Assembly: GCF_000314975.1 (NCBI RefSeq)
Contig: NZ_BAEN01000064.1
Coordinates: 1-64,000, forward strand
DNA: 64,000 nt
DNA from: Aliiglaciecola lipolytica E3
GTDB taxonomy: Bacteria > Pseudomonadota > Gammaproteobacteria > Enterobacterales > Alteromonadaceae
Reading direction: 5' to 3'
Shown: piece after piece, positions 37,532-46,088 of the stretch
Position numbering within the stretch: position 1 is the first letter of the stretch
Layout of the letters: each line of letters starts with the position of its first letter
The notes under the pieces: model-generated
The model's input: only the letters and a program-made list of their open reading frames with translations
Database searches by the model: none
What the model was told of the DNA's origin: nothing
Program-made: the position numbers and the translations under genes

Positions 37532-38138
37532 CGTCTTTAATCAACTCTTTTAAACGTTGTAATGCTAATCTGGTTCGAGACTTGACAGTACCTAAGGGTA
37601 TATCTAATTCGAGGGCAACTTCTTGCTGGGATTTCCCTTGTATATAAATGGCTTCAATCACTACTTTTTGTTTTTCAGGTAGAGATTCAAACATGGTGTT
37701 AATTTGTTGCAATGTCATTTGTTCTTCAAGTGTCACTTCGTTCGCATCAGCAGTATGCTCACACAATATTGGCCAAAGGTCGTCGGAACAAATATCTTCT
37801 TTACGATTCTGTTGTTTACGCAACATATCAAAGCGTAAGTTCCTAGCAATCGTAAAAATCCACGTCGAAGGTGAGCCTTTGTCTGCATTAAAAAGATGCG
37901 CTTTTTGCCAAACGTTTGACATCGTGTCTTGTACCAATTCCATTGCCAATGCTTCATTGCCAGTCTGTTTTAAGCAGTAGGAACGTAAGCGTGGAGCAAA
38001 GTAATTAAAAATTTCGGCAAACGATCGTTTACACCTTTTATCCGCCACAGTAACAAGAAACTGCGACATTTCTTGCGCACATTCTTTGGGCTTAGGTATG
38101 TTTGCATTATTTGACTGCAATGGAATTCCGACTAGCAT
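37524..38138 (-). CDS. ECF RNA polymerase sigma factor (RpoE/ECF11 type, ChrR partner)
   Basis: A 204-residue ECF sigma factor with region 2 (FAEIFNYFAPRLRSYC, MELVQDTMSNVWQKAHLF, STWIFTIARNLRFDMLRK) and region 4 (LPEKQKVVIEAIYIQGKSQQEVALELDIPLGTVKSRTRLALQ lies within it; key parts are GKSQQEVA and GTVKSR). Pairing with chrR places it in the group that includes Rhodobacter RpoE, which answers singlet oxygen. AGGAAAG precedes ATG at 38138. A promoter-like site with the same motif as those of neighbouring genes lies 34 bp upstream, implying autoregulation. It follows the LON-domain gene on the same strand. Confidence 0.92.
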   Translation of the reverse strand: MLVGIPLQSNNANIPKPKECAQEMSQFLVTVADKRCKRSFAEIFNYFAPRLRSYCLKQTGNEALAMELVQDTMSNVWQKAHLFNADKGSPSTWIFTIARNLRFDMLRKQQNRKEDICSDDLWPILCEHTADANEVTLEEQMTLQQINTMFESLPEKQKVVIEAIYIQGKSQQEVALELDIPLGTVKSRTRLALQRLKELIKDDD

Positions 38139-38171
38139 GCGTACTTTCCTGGCTTCGTTCTAGTTTAAGGT

Positions 38172-38199
38172 TTGTACGCATTTAAATGGATAAGGATCA
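38172..38199 (-). promoter_or_regulatory. Candidate ECF-sigma autoregulatory promoter of the rpoE-chrR unit
   Basis: On the minus strand TGATCC (38199-38194), 16 bp, then GTACAA (38177-38172), preceded by C. The site overlaps the stop codon of the LON-domain gene and lies about 34 bp upstream of the sigma start. The same GATC/GTA pattern recurs at 38808-38836 and 38872-38900. Confidence 0.65.
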
Positions 38200-38778
38200 C
38201 TCTACCAGTTGTGATAAAAATTCCAAAGCAGGTAAACAGTTTTTTTGTTGTAAAAATGATTGCTTTTGTTCTGCGTTAACCGGAAGAAGTTCTAACCATC
38301 GATAAATAACCCATACAGGATTTGTAAAATCAGCGTTAGGATAAAGCGCGTTAACTTCTGGGTACTTATCAAAAACTTCTTTTAGCTTTGTATCAATAAT
38401 GGTTGTTTCGGTTGTAATTGGATCTGAAGACCAAATTTCTAATCGCTTACAATGCCCCACTCTAAGTTGATCTTTTTCGGTAACAATCGAATCAACGTGA
38501 ACACAATAGTGCGCTCTAATCGTAATACCAAGCAGACCATCTTCTAGTAAATTAAAGTCCTCGACGGTGACGTATGTCCCTATCGGGTAAATGTGCTGAT
38601 TTTTTTCTTTATTGCCCATTGTGTTCAACATACATATAACAAAGCCCGTTTGCTGCGCACACGCTTCTTTAACCATACGTACATATCTTGATTCAAAAAT
38701 TCGCAGAGTCATTGCACCACCTGGCAATATGTGAGCAGACAATGGGAATAGCGGTGCTGTGAACGTTTCTGAAGCCAA
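38197..38778 (-). CDS. LON-substrate-binding-domain protein
   Basis: A 193-residue protein consisting of the LON N-terminal (PUA-like) substrate-binding domain without ATPase or protease parts. Typical blocks are APLFPLSAHILPGGAMTLRIFESRYVRMV (start of the domain) and GTYVTVEDFNLLEDGLLGI; the C-terminal third is helical (IYRWLELLPVNAEQKQSFLQQ). Such proteins have no settled function. It is upstream of the ECF sigma gene on the same strand, 58 bp between stop and start, and divergent from the SDR-led operon. A promoter-like site of the ECF type precedes it, so it is likely a regulon member. Confidence 0.83.
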   Translation of the reverse strand: MASETFTAPLFPLSAHILPGGAMTLRIFESRYVRMVKEACAQQTGFVICMLNTMGNKEKNQHIYPIGTYVTVEDFNLLEDGLLGITIRAHYCVHVDSIVTEKDQLRVGHCKRLEIWSSDPITTETTIIDTKLKEVFDKYPEVNALYPNADFTNPVWVIYRWLELLPVNAEQKQSFLQQKNCLPALEFLSQLVE

Positions 38779-38807
38779 TTTGAAATTCCTTTGTTGCTAT
38801 CTTCTGT

Positions 38808-38836
38808 TGGTACGACACGTTCGATATTTTAGATCG
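38808..38836 (-). promoter_or_regulatory. Candidate ECF-sigma promoter of the LON-domain gene
   Basis: On the minus strand CGATCT (38836-38831), 17 bp, then GTACCA (38813-38808), preceded by C. It lies 30 bp upstream of the start at 38778 and shares GATC and CGTAC with the site in front of the sigma gene. Confidence 0.55.
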
Positions 38837-38871
38837 ATAAAAAAACATGTAAGCATTTTTGCAACAAAAAA

Positions 38872-38900
38872 TGATCCCATTAAATCAACATTCAGTATTT
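38872..38900 (+). promoter_or_regulatory. Candidate ECF-sigma promoter of the SDR-led lipid operon
   Basis: TGATCC (38872-38877), 17 bp, GTATTT (38895-38900). It lies 83 bp upstream of the SDR start. The -35 half is identical to the one in front of the sigma gene, and the -10 shares GTA. ECF promoters recognised by the Rhodobacter RpoE group also use a TGATC-type -35. Confidence 0.62.
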
Positions 38901-38983
38901 ACCTTAATACTTCGGCCACTTAGTTAGCTTGCAAAGAATGCTTGCTAGAAAGTGAAACAAACGCATAATCAAAGGCGAATTTG

Positions 38984-39712
38984 GTGAAAACGATATTAAT
39001 TACTGGAGCAACCTCAGGCATAGGAAAAGCCCTAGCAATGTTGTGCGCAAGTAAACAATACAAGGTCATTGCCTGCGGACGCAACCTTAAAGCGCTTAAG
39101 GAACTTGGCAAACATCAAAACATTACCCCCCTTCAGTTTGATGTTGCTAGTAAACAACAAGTTGATGAAGCATTAAAAAATATCAGTGTAGACATTGCCG
39201 TGTTAAATGCAGGAGTGTGTGAGTATGTTGATGTTGAAGAGTTTAACGCAGACATGTTTAAGCGCGTGTTTGACGTTAATTTTATGGGCACGGTTCATTG
39301 TGTTGCAGCACTGCTCAACTCCCCCTCCAGTGTGCAACAAATTGTAATTATCGACAGTTTAGCCAGATTACTCCCGTTTACCCGCAGCCAAGCTTATGGA
39401 GCAAGCAAAGCCGCTCTACATTATCTCAGCAAAAGTTTGCAGGTTGACTTAGCCCCAAAAAATATTTTGCTTCAAAGCGCCTCTCCAGGCTTTGTCGAAA
39501 CTCCTTTAACGGATAAAAATGATTTTGAGATGCCAATGAAAATCAGTGTTGATGAGGCGGTCAGAGCGCTATTAGCCGGTATAGAACAACGTCGAACGAG
39601 TATCTATTTTCCGAAAAAATTTAGTTTGATATTGCGGATTTTAAATCTACTACCCAGTTCGTTGAAATTTAGAATCAGCAGTAAAATGAAGCATAAGCAG
39701 GATGAACAATGA
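38984..39712 (+). CDS. Short-chain dehydrogenase/reductase
   Basis: A 242-residue classical SDR with the nucleotide-binding motif TGATSGIGKA at the N-terminus, NAG in VLNAGVCEYV, and the catalytic Ser-Tyr-Lys set in IDSLARL and QAYGASKAAL. The C-terminal part (FSLILRILNLLPSSLKFRISSKM) is basic and hydrophobic and may touch the membrane. GTG at 38984 is preferred, with AAAGG eight bases upstream; a TTG codon precedes it directly. It is the first gene of a tightly packed six-gene operon, overlapping the FAD gene by 4 bp (ATGA). The substrate is unknown; the context suggests a lipid. Confidence 0.88.
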   Translation: MKTILITGATSGIGKALAMLCASKQYKVIACGRNLKALKELGKHQNITPLQFDVASKQQVDEALKNISVDIAVLNAGVCEYVDVEEFNADMFKRVFDVNFMGTVHCVAALLNSPSSVQQIVIIDSLARLLPFTRSQAYGASKAALHYLSKSLQVDLAPKNILLQSASPGFVETPLTDKNDFEMPMKISVDEAVRALLAGIEQRRTSIYFPKKFSLILRILNLLPSSLKFRISSKMKHKQDEQ

Positions 39713-40998
39713 CAAAACGCATCGCGATTATAGGCTCTGGTATTTCAGGCATGACCTGTGGGCATTTATTGCACAAAAATTATGACATAACATTGTTTGA
39801 AGCGAATGATTATATTGGCGGGCACACTGCCACTGTTGACGTTGAAGTTATGGGCAAGCCATTTGCTATCGATACAGGTTTTATCGTTTACAATGACTGG
39901 ACCTACCCTAATTTTATTAAGCTACTTAAGAAAATTGGCATTCAAGGACAGCCAGCTGAAATGAGTTTTAGTGTCAAAAATTTAAGTGAAAATCTTGAAT
40001 ATAATGGCAACACGATCAACAGCTTATTTGCGCAACGCAGGAATTTATTGCGACCTAAATTTTACCGTATTGTTCGCGACATATTGCGCTTTAATAAATT
40101 GTGTAAAGAACTTTATGCTAGCCAATCGCCTGAACAAATAGGCGATATCACTTTAGGCGAATTTCTGGATAATCATAATTTCAGTACGGCATTCTGCCAT
40201 AACTATATTTTGCCTATGTGTGCGGCAATTTGGTCTGCGACGCTTAATGATATTAAAGGTTTTCAACTTGCTTTCTTTTTGCAGTTCTTTAATAACCACG
40301 GACTACTCAATATTACCAACCGCCCTCAGTGGTATACGATTAAGGGTGGTTCTAAGCAATATATTGCCCCGTTAACAGCAGGATTTAAGCAACACATTCG
40401 CTTAAACAGCCCGATTAAAAAGGTGCTCAAAAAAGAACTTCAGTACCAACTGGTGCTAGCTGACAATAACTCGAATCAACAGGACAAAACGCTTTTGTTC
40501 GATGACGTTATTTTTGCCTGTCACAGCGATCAAGCACTAGACATGATTGCGCAGCCGAGTCAGGCACAAAAAAGCGTTTTATCCGCAATGCCTTATTCAC
40601 CCAATGAGGTCGTGCTGCATACTGATACCTCGGTATTACCAAAGCGAAAACTCGCCTGGGCAAGTTGGAACTATCTGCTAAAAGGACATCATGACGAAGA
40701 AAATGCTCCAACATCACTTACCTACAATATGAACATTTTGCAGCGCTTAAATTCCGAACATACTTTCTGCGTCACCTTGAATAACAGTGAGCATATAAAC
40801 CCAGAAAAAATATTGCGACGTTTCAATTATCATCACCCTCAATTTAGTTTAAAAAGTACAAACGCCCAATTACGTAGACAAGAAATTTGTGGAGTTGATG
40901 GCCTCCACTTTTGCGGTGCATATTGGTACAACGGATTTCATGAAGATGGTGTACGCAGTGCTTTAGATGTGTGCAGCCGTTTTGGAGTGGAACTCTAA
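39709..40998 (+). CDS. FAD-dependent oxidoreductase (amine-oxidase/desaturase-like, COG2907)
   Basis: A 429-residue flavoprotein with the dinucleotide-binding motif IGSGISGMTCGHLL at the N-terminus, the second FAD block FEANDYIGGHTATVDVEV, and the C-terminal flavin motif HFCGAYWYNGFHEDGVRSA. It resembles the NAD/FAD-binding proteins that accompany DUF1365 and CFA-synthase genes in many bacteria. These are linked to modified (cyclopropane or furan) fatty acids. In the phylum, homologues belong to ChrR-controlled operons. Its stop overlaps the DUF1365 start (TAATG). Confidence 0.88.
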   Translation: MTKRIAIIGSGISGMTCGHLLHKNYDITLFEANDYIGGHTATVDVEVMGKPFAIDTGFIVYNDWTYPNFIKLLKKIGIQGQPAEMSFSVKNLSENLEYNGNTINSLFAQRRNLLRPKFYRIVRDILRFNKLCKELYASQSPEQIGDITLGEFLDNHNFSTAFCHNYILPMCAAIWSATLNDIKGFQLAFFLQFFNNHGLLNITNRPQWYTIKGGSKQYIAPLTAGFKQHIRLNSPIKKVLKKELQYQLVLADNNSNQQDKTLLFDDVIFACHSDQALDMIAQPSQAQKSVLSAMPYSPNEVVLHTDTSVLPKRKLAWASWNYLLKGHHDEENAPTSLTYNMNILQRLNSEHTFCVTLNNSEHINPEKILRRFNYHHPQFSLKSTNAQLRRQEICGVDGLHFCGAYWYNGFHEDGVRSALDVCSRFGVEL

Positions 40999-41741
40999 TG
41001 AACAGCGCGTTATATACAGGTAAAGTGTTCCATGCACGGCATTTTCCGAAAAAACATGCGTTCGACTATCGAATTTTCCTGTTTTGGCTCGATTTGGATG
41101 AAATAGAAGAGGTGTGCGCACAAGTAAAAGGCATCTCCAAAAATCGATTATCGCCGATTCGATTTAAGCGCGCAGATTATTTAGGTGACGAACACCAAGA
41201 CCTGAAAACATCAGTGTTACAACGCATGAGTGAATTGGCCGAAAAGCCGTTAACAGGAAAAGTGTTTCTGCTTGGACAACTACGCACATTTGGTCTCTAT
41301 TTTAGTCCGGTAAACTTCTACTACTTACAACAGTCTGACGGCCACTTTAGTCACTTATTAGCTGAGGTGAGCAATACCCCTTGGAATCAAAGACATCATT
41401 ATTTAGTCGACTTATCAGAACAAAATAGCTGTGAAAAGGCATTCCATGTATCGCCATTCAACCCAATTGATATGCAATATCAATGGAATATTAAACAACC
41501 CGATAGTCGACTCGCGCTCACTCTAAGTTGCATAAAAAAACAAAAACACTTTGAGGCTAGTTTACAACTAATTCGTCAACCACTGAACTCAAAACACCTT
41601 TTCCGCGTATTACTAAGTATTCCAAGCATGACGATTAAAACCTTGGTTGGTATTTATTGGCAAGCACTGAAATTATTTATTAAAGGTGTGCCTTTTTATG
41701 GTCATCCAGGCAATAAGGATAAAAAAGCTGATGTTAAATAG
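40998..41741 (+). CDS. DUF1365 family protein
   Basis: A 247-residue protein of the DUF1365 family, found beside FAD oxidoreductase and CFA-synthase-like genes. Family blocks are GKVFHARHFPKKHAFDYRIF near the N-terminus, RTFGLYFSPVNFYYL and EVSNTPWNQRHHYLV in the middle, and HVSPFNPIDMQY. The biochemical role is unsettled. ATG at 40998 overlaps the previous stop and has GGAG upstream; the frame extends nine codons earlier without support. It overlaps the next gene by 11 bp. Confidence 0.9.
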   Translation: MNSALYTGKVFHARHFPKKHAFDYRIFLFWLDLDEIEEVCAQVKGISKNRLSPIRFKRADYLGDEHQDLKTSVLQRMSELAEKPLTGKVFLLGQLRTFGLYFSPVNFYYLQQSDGHFSHLLAEVSNTPWNQRHHYLVDLSEQNSCEKAFHVSPFNPIDMQYQWNIKQPDSRLALTLSCIKKQKHFEASLQLIRQPLNSKHLFRVLLSIPSMTIKTLVGIYWQALKLFIKGVPFYGHPGNKDKKADVK

Positions 41742-42984
41742 TGAAAACACCCTAACCCAAACCGAAACAATGTCTTGGTCTGATCGTATGTGCCGAAGCA
41801 TTCTATTTAAAGTGTTCAGTCATTTACCAGAGGGTATGATGACGATCAAAGAACATGGTGTACTCGTTGACAGGTTCGGAGATGTTAACTCTGATCTACA
41901 TGCAGAAATTAATTTTTTAGATCCTAGGGCTTATCGCAAATTACTGTTTGGCGGCAGCGTTGCCTCTGGAGAAACCTACACGGAAAACCTTTGGGAAAGC
42001 CCAAATCTCACTGACGTCATCCGCATTTTTGCTAGAAACTTACCGATGCTTGATGCTTGGGAATCGAAAATGAGTTGGTTTGCTACTCCGATTAGAAAAT
42101 TAAGTAATATCAAGACTAAAAATTCTACCCGTCAGGCTAAAAAAAATATTTCCGCACATTACGATTTGGGAAATCGACTCTATAGCCAATTTCTAGACAG
42201 TAGCATGATGTATTCTGCCGCCATCTATCCAACCCCAGAAACATCATTGGCAGATGCTCAACAAATAAAACTAAAGGCCATTTGCGATAAGTTGCAGTTG
42301 ACAGAACAAGACCATCTGTTGGAAATAGGTACAGGATGGGGGGGACTAGCTGTTTTTGCCGCCAAGCACTATGGTTGCAAAGTTACGACCACGACCATTT
42401 CAGAAGAGCAGTTTGATTACGCGCAAGAATGGGTGTTTAAAGAGAACCTTGAAAATCGAATTACCTTATTAAAACAAGACTATCGTCAATTAGAAGGTAA
42501 ATATGACAAACTGGTGTCTATCGAAATGATCGAAGCTGTGGGAAAAGAATATTTACCCAACTTTTTCGAAAAATGTTCATCCCTTCTGAAAAGCAACGGT
42601 CTTATGCTTTTGCAGGCAATAACCATTGATGATCGTCGCTACGAAAGCTACAGCAAAGATGTCGATTTTATTCAAAAACATATATTCCCGGGTGGATTTT
42701 TACCTTCGCAGTTTGAATTGAACCGACATTTGAAACACTACACCGACATGATGATCCGAGATTTGCATGACATAGGTTTAGATTATGCAAAAACAATCAA
42801 TCATTGGCAGCAAAGATTCACCGCTAAACAAGAGACCTTGTCCTCTTCCGGATATGACGAGAGATTTATGCGTATGTGGCAATATTATTTTAGCTATTGT
42901 GAAGGTGGTTTTTTAGAACGCACGATTTCGACAGTTCAGTTGGTAATTAGCAAACCTAGCTACGTCAACGAACTGAAAAGATAG
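41731..42984 (+). CDS. Cyclopropane-fatty-acid synthase-like SAM methyltransferase
   Basis: A 417-residue class I methyltransferase of the CFA synthase family. It has an N-terminal lipid-binding part (to about 110), then ISAHYDLGNRLYSQFLDSSMMYSAA, SAM motif I LLEIGTGWGGLAVFAA, and VSIEMIEAVGKEYL. Members methylate unsaturated acyl chains of phospholipids, giving cyclopropane rings, or, as for UfaM of Rhodobacter, a methylated trans chain leading to furan fatty acids. Which product forms here cannot be read from sequence. ATG at 41731 overlaps the DUF1365 stop and has AAGGA upstream. Confidence 0.9.
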   Translation: MLNSENTLTQTETMSWSDRMCRSILFKVFSHLPEGMMTIKEHGVLVDRFGDVNSDLHAEINFLDPRAYRKLLFGGSVASGETYTENLWESPNLTDVIRIFARNLPMLDAWESKMSWFATPIRKLSNIKTKNSTRQAKKNISAHYDLGNRLYSQFLDSSMMYSAAIYPTPETSLADAQQIKLKAICDKLQLTEQDHLLEIGTGWGGLAVFAAKHYGCKVTTTTISEEQFDYAQEWVFKENLENRITLLKQDYRQLEGKYDKLVSIEMIEAVGKEYLPNFFEKCSSLLKSNGLMLLQAITIDDRRYESYSKDVDFIQKHIFPGGFLPSQFELNRHLKHYTDMMIRDLHDIGLDYAKTINHWQQRFTAKQETLSSSGYDERFMRMWQYYFSYCEGGFLERTISTVQLVISKPSYVNELKR

Positions 42985-42990
42985 CGGCCA

Positions 42991-43497
42991 ATGAAAGTTT
43001 TTCTTTTAATTTTGTGCTTTTCTTTTAGTACCCTGAGTGTGAGAACAGCAATGGCAAATCCAGTCGCCGAGCTTAAAAAAGTGGGAGCTGCAAAGTTAGA
43101 AATATTCTTTTTCGATATCTATTTTTCAACGCTTTTTAGCGCCGATGGAAATTATCAAGAGAATACCTTCCCGATTGCGTTGAAAATAAAATACCTTCGC
43201 GATATCAAAAGCAAAGACCTGCTAGAGCGCACTCAGCAAGAGTGGCAAAAACTTGGCTATAGCGATGAAGATACACAACCATGGCTCGAAAAACTTGCCA
43301 CCATGTGGCCTAACATTAATAAGCATGATGAACTTACTTTGCTAGTGCAATCCGATGGGACAAGTGAATTTTATTTAAATGATGAGGCTATTGGTGAAAT
43401 TCAAGATACTAAATTTGGCAGACATTTTTTGGCGATATGGTTAGATAAAAATTGTAGCTACCCGAAACTACGCAAACAGCTTATTGGAGGCGAGTAA
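42991..43497 (+). CDS. Exported chalcone-isomerase-like protein
   Basis: A 168-residue protein with a signal peptide (MKVFLLILCFSFSTL..., cleavage likely after AMA) and the bacterial chalcone-isomerase-like fold pattern: KVGAAKLEIFFFDIYFSTLFS, LKIKYLRDIKSKDLL and FGRHFLAIWLDKNCSYPKLRKQLI. In bacteria the fold may bind fatty acids rather than flavonoids. It follows the CFA-synthase-like gene by 6 bp and abuts the DUF3833 gene, whose ATG directly follows its stop. Confidence 0.83.
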   Translation: MKVFLLILCFSFSTLSVRTAMANPVAELKKVGAAKLEIFFFDIYFSTLFSADGNYQENTFPIALKIKYLRDIKSKDLLERTQQEWQKLGYSDEDTQPWLEKLATMWPNINKHDELTLLVQSDGTSEFYLNDEAIGEIQDTKFGRHFLAIWLDKNCSYPKLRKQLIGGE

Positions 43498-44046
43498 ATG
43501 AAAACTCTACAATCTTCAGGGGTCATCCTAACCTTTCTAACATTAAGTGGTTGCTCTTCGTCACTTGAAGAGTATCAGGGCACAACACCAGAATTTAACT
43601 TGCAGCAGTATTTTTCGGGTGACTTGACCGCTTGGGGGATAGTGCAAGATTATTCAACTAAAACCACACGTCGTTTCTGTGTCGACATTGTTGGCACTTG
43701 GCAAGGTAACCAAGGAAAGTTACATGAAACCTTTTATTTTACAGATGGTGAAACGCAAATACGGGAGTGGGCATTAACTGTCGCTTCTGATGGCACAGTG
43801 ACAGGTTCAGCGGGAGATGTCGTGGGTCAAGCAAGCGGAGCTGCAAATGGTATGAGTTTTAACTGGGTGTATACACTAACAGTACCAGTTGATGGTTCGG
43901 AATATGATCTAAAAGTTGACGACTGGATGTTTATGTTAGACGAACATCGAATGATGAACCGTTCTTACATGAGTAAATTTGGTGTGGGTGTTGCGGAGAT
44001 ATCAATCTTTTTCGACAAAACATCTCCGTTAAGAAAGTGCAGATAA
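43498..44046 (+). CDS. DUF3833 lipoprotein
   Basis: A 182-residue lipoprotein of the DUF3833 family with lipobox LSGC near residue 19. Typical blocks are FNLQQYFSGDLTAWGIVQDYS, TDGETQIREWAL and DDWMFMLDEHRMMNRSYMSKFGV. The β-rich body resembles lipocalin-like lipid carriers. The family regularly accompanies DUF1365, FAD oxidoreductase and CFA-synthase genes. It is the last gene of the operon; no clear terminator was seen before pomB, which faces it 31 bp away. Confidence 0.88.
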   Translation: MKTLQSSGVILTFLTLSGCSSSLEEYQGTTPEFNLQQYFSGDLTAWGIVQDYSTKTTRRFCVDIVGTWQGNQGKLHETFYFTDGETQIREWALTVASDGTVTGSAGDVVGQASGAANGMSFNWVYTLTVPVDGSEYDLKVDDWMFMLDEHRMMNRSYMSKFGVGVAEISIFFDKTSPLRKCR

Positions 44047-44077
44047 GAACGTTTACCATCAACAGAGTACTTACACC

Positions 44078-45007
44078 TTAGGGTTCTATTACCGAAATAG
44101 GCTTGGAGTACATCGGCTTACCTTGGTTGATTGCAATTTCAACCCGACGATTTTGTCCTCGGTCGGCTGCATCGCTATTATTAGCCAGCGGAGAGGTATC
44201 CGCTTTGCCCACCACCACCATTCGCTTCTCGTCAAATCCCTCTGCTTTTCTTATTTCTTCGGCAACAGCTACTGCACGTTGAGCAGATAAATCCCAATTA
44301 GAACGATACAACTCATTAGAAATTTGTTGGCTATCGCTATGACCTGAGATTTCAATTTCGCCAGGTACGTCTGCAAGCAGTTCTCCAATACTCTTAAGGA
44401 TAGGTCTGAACTGCGGCTGCAAAAATGCTGAGCCTGCCGAAAAAGAACCGTTTTCACGGATCCGAATGATAATTTGCTGACCCAACGATTCCATTTCAAT
44501 TGAACCGTCTAAAATTTGTTTTTGCAACTGCTGAGCGACCTTTTTCATCAACTCATTGGTTTGTTCTTGGCTAGCTTGTTGCTGAGCGGAACTTGACGTT
44601 TGATCAGTCGCTGTTTGCTGAGCCGCCCCGCCCCGTTGCTCACCACGTTGTTTTTGTCTGCCACCAGCAGAATCTTCATCACCGGCTTGGAATTCCAACA
44701 TTTCTTGGGTCATATCGATGGTTTGTTGCTGAATATTTTCTATCGGTGTGGGGTCTGGACGGCCTGGACGAAATTCCATCGCAATCACACTGGTACCTTT
44801 GGGAATATCCTTAACTTCGATTTTATTTTGCACCCCAAATGCAAACTTCATTGAGCCAGCAATTTGCTTAAATTTAAGTACATCCATTTCAGAAAAAGCT
44901 AATAAAAGCACAAAAAAGCACATTAACAGCGACATTAAATCTGCGAATGTCCCCATCCACGCAGGGAGTCCCTCAGGAGGGCATTTAGGACATTCTTTTT
45001 CAGCCAT
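44078..45007 (-). CDS. pomB: Flagellar motor stator protein PomB (MotB family)
   Basis: PomB anchors the stator to peptidoglycan and, with PomA, conducts ions through the motor. The 309-residue protein has one membrane helix with the ion-binding aspartate D23 in TFADLMSLLMCFFVLLLAFS, a Gln/Gly-rich periplasmic linker (about residues 100-155), and an OmpA-like peptidoglycan-binding domain (SGHSDSQQISNELYRSNWDLSAQRA). The N-terminus KECPKCPPEGLPAW and the phenylalanine-cysteine rich helix fit the Na+-driven PomB group. It follows pomA by 3 bp. Confidence 0.93.
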   Translation of the reverse strand: MAEKECPKCPPEGLPAWMGTFADLMSLLMCFFVLLLAFSEMDVLKFKQIAGSMKFAFGVQNKIEVKDIPKGTSVIAMEFRPGRPDPTPIENIQQQTIDMTQEMLEFQAGDEDSAGGRQKQRGEQRGGAAQQTATDQTSSSAQQQASQEQTNELMKKVAQQLQKQILDGSIEMESLGQQIIIRIRENGSFSAGSAFLQPQFRPILKSIGELLADVPGEIEISGHSDSQQISNELYRSNWDLSAQRAVAVAEEIRKAEGFDEKRMVVVGKADTSPLANNSDAADRGQNRRVEIAINQGKPMYSKPISVIEP

Positions 45008-45010
45008 TCT

Positions 45011-45775
45011 CTATTCTTCCTCAGTCGCCGCGCCGCGTTTATTGGCAGCCAGATAACTCTTCAATATGCCCTCAATCACTCTCGGATTTTGGCCATCAGC
45101 AATGCCAATTATTCCGTCTAGTACTAGACTTTGATTGAGCTTTTCTTCATTAGCGCGGTTCTTAAGTTTCACTGACATGGGTAAACAAATAACGTTGGCA
45201 AAAAACGCGCCGTACAACGTGGTTAACAATGCAACGGCCATTGCAGGTCCAATCGCTTTTGGATCATCCATGTTTGATAACATGGCAACCAAACCAATCA
45301 GGGTACCAATCATTCCCATTGCCGGAGCGACATCTCCCATACCTTTGTAGATAGTCGCGCCAAATTCATGCCGTTCAGAGGTCATCGTAATGTCTTTGGC
45401 CAATGTGTCTCTTACTACATCCACATCATGACCATCTACGAGCATATCGACACCTTTTTGCATAAACGCATTTTCTATCTCAGCTTCTTCCAAAGCTAAA
45501 AAGCCGCCTTTTCTTGCTGCATCCGCCATTTCTACAATTTTCTGAATCAAGTCGTCAGGCGATTCAATTTTAAACATGAATGCCTTACCACCGATTTTAC
45601 CAGCGCCGAAAAATTGCCCGAGCGTATACTGAGATAACACAACAAACAAGGTACCGCCAAATACAATAAGGATAGATGGCACGTTAATAAACATGCTTAT
45701 ATCGCCACCCATAACCATGGCCATGACGACGAAGCCGATTGCTCCAAGCATACCTATAAGGGTTGCTAAATCCAC
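45011..45775 (-). CDS. pomA: Flagellar motor stator protein PomA (MotA family)
   Basis: PomA has four membrane helices and transfers torque to the rotor through its cytoplasmic loop. The 254-residue protein shows the stator blocks ATLIGMLGAIGFVVMAMVMGG, GDVAPAMGMIGTLIGLVAML and AVALLTTLYGAFFANVICLP. GTG at 45775 has a strong GGGAGGA five bases upstream. The next gene is pomB. Na+ rather than H+ coupling is inferred from family resemblance. Confidence 0.93.
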   Translation of the reverse strand: MDLATLIGMLGAIGFVVMAMVMGGDISMFINVPSILIVFGGTLFVVLSQYTLGQFFGAGKIGGKAFMFKIESPDDLIQKIVEMADAARKGGFLALEEAEIENAFMQKGVDMLVDGHDVDVVRDTLAKDITMTSERHEFGATIYKGMGDVAPAMGMIGTLIGLVAMLSNMDDPKAIGPAMAVALLTTLYGAFFANVICLPMSVKLKNRANEEKLNQSLVLDGIIGIADGQNPRVIEGILKSYLAANKRGAATEEE

Positions 45776-46088
45776 ATTGTCCTCCCAAGGATTCGATAAG
45801 CTAATCGAAAATTCACCCGATTACCTTGCTCTTTTTAAGGCATTTGACCGGATAAGTCACTGAATTATTCAATTTTATCGACTGTTGAAGCCGTTTCTAA
45901 AGGAGTTATATCCTCGTAAAATAAAAACATAGCATATCCATTGCTTACATGAGTAAAAAAACAACCTAAAAAAATCCAAATTTTAACCACAATGACGTTT
46001 TAACAACTGGTAAAATCAATTGACCGAAAAAGGTGCCTCAGGTATCGTTCCCACCTTTTAAAATTTATCGATTAAGGATGCAAACCAG
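45776..46088. other. 313-bp divergent intergenic region between pomA and xseB
   Basis: No gene is seen. It must hold the promoters of pomAB (minus) and xseB-ispA-dxs (plus). A GTCGATAA element on the minus strand at 45882-45875 resembles a sigma-28 -10 box but lacks a convincing -35. A strong ribosome binding site for pomA lies at its left edge. Confidence 0.6.

Noticed and set aside
45875-45882. GTCGATAA on the minus strand as a sigma-28 promoter for pomAB
   Set aside because: The -10 matches 7 of 8, but the sequence 11 bp upstream does not resemble TAAAGTTT.
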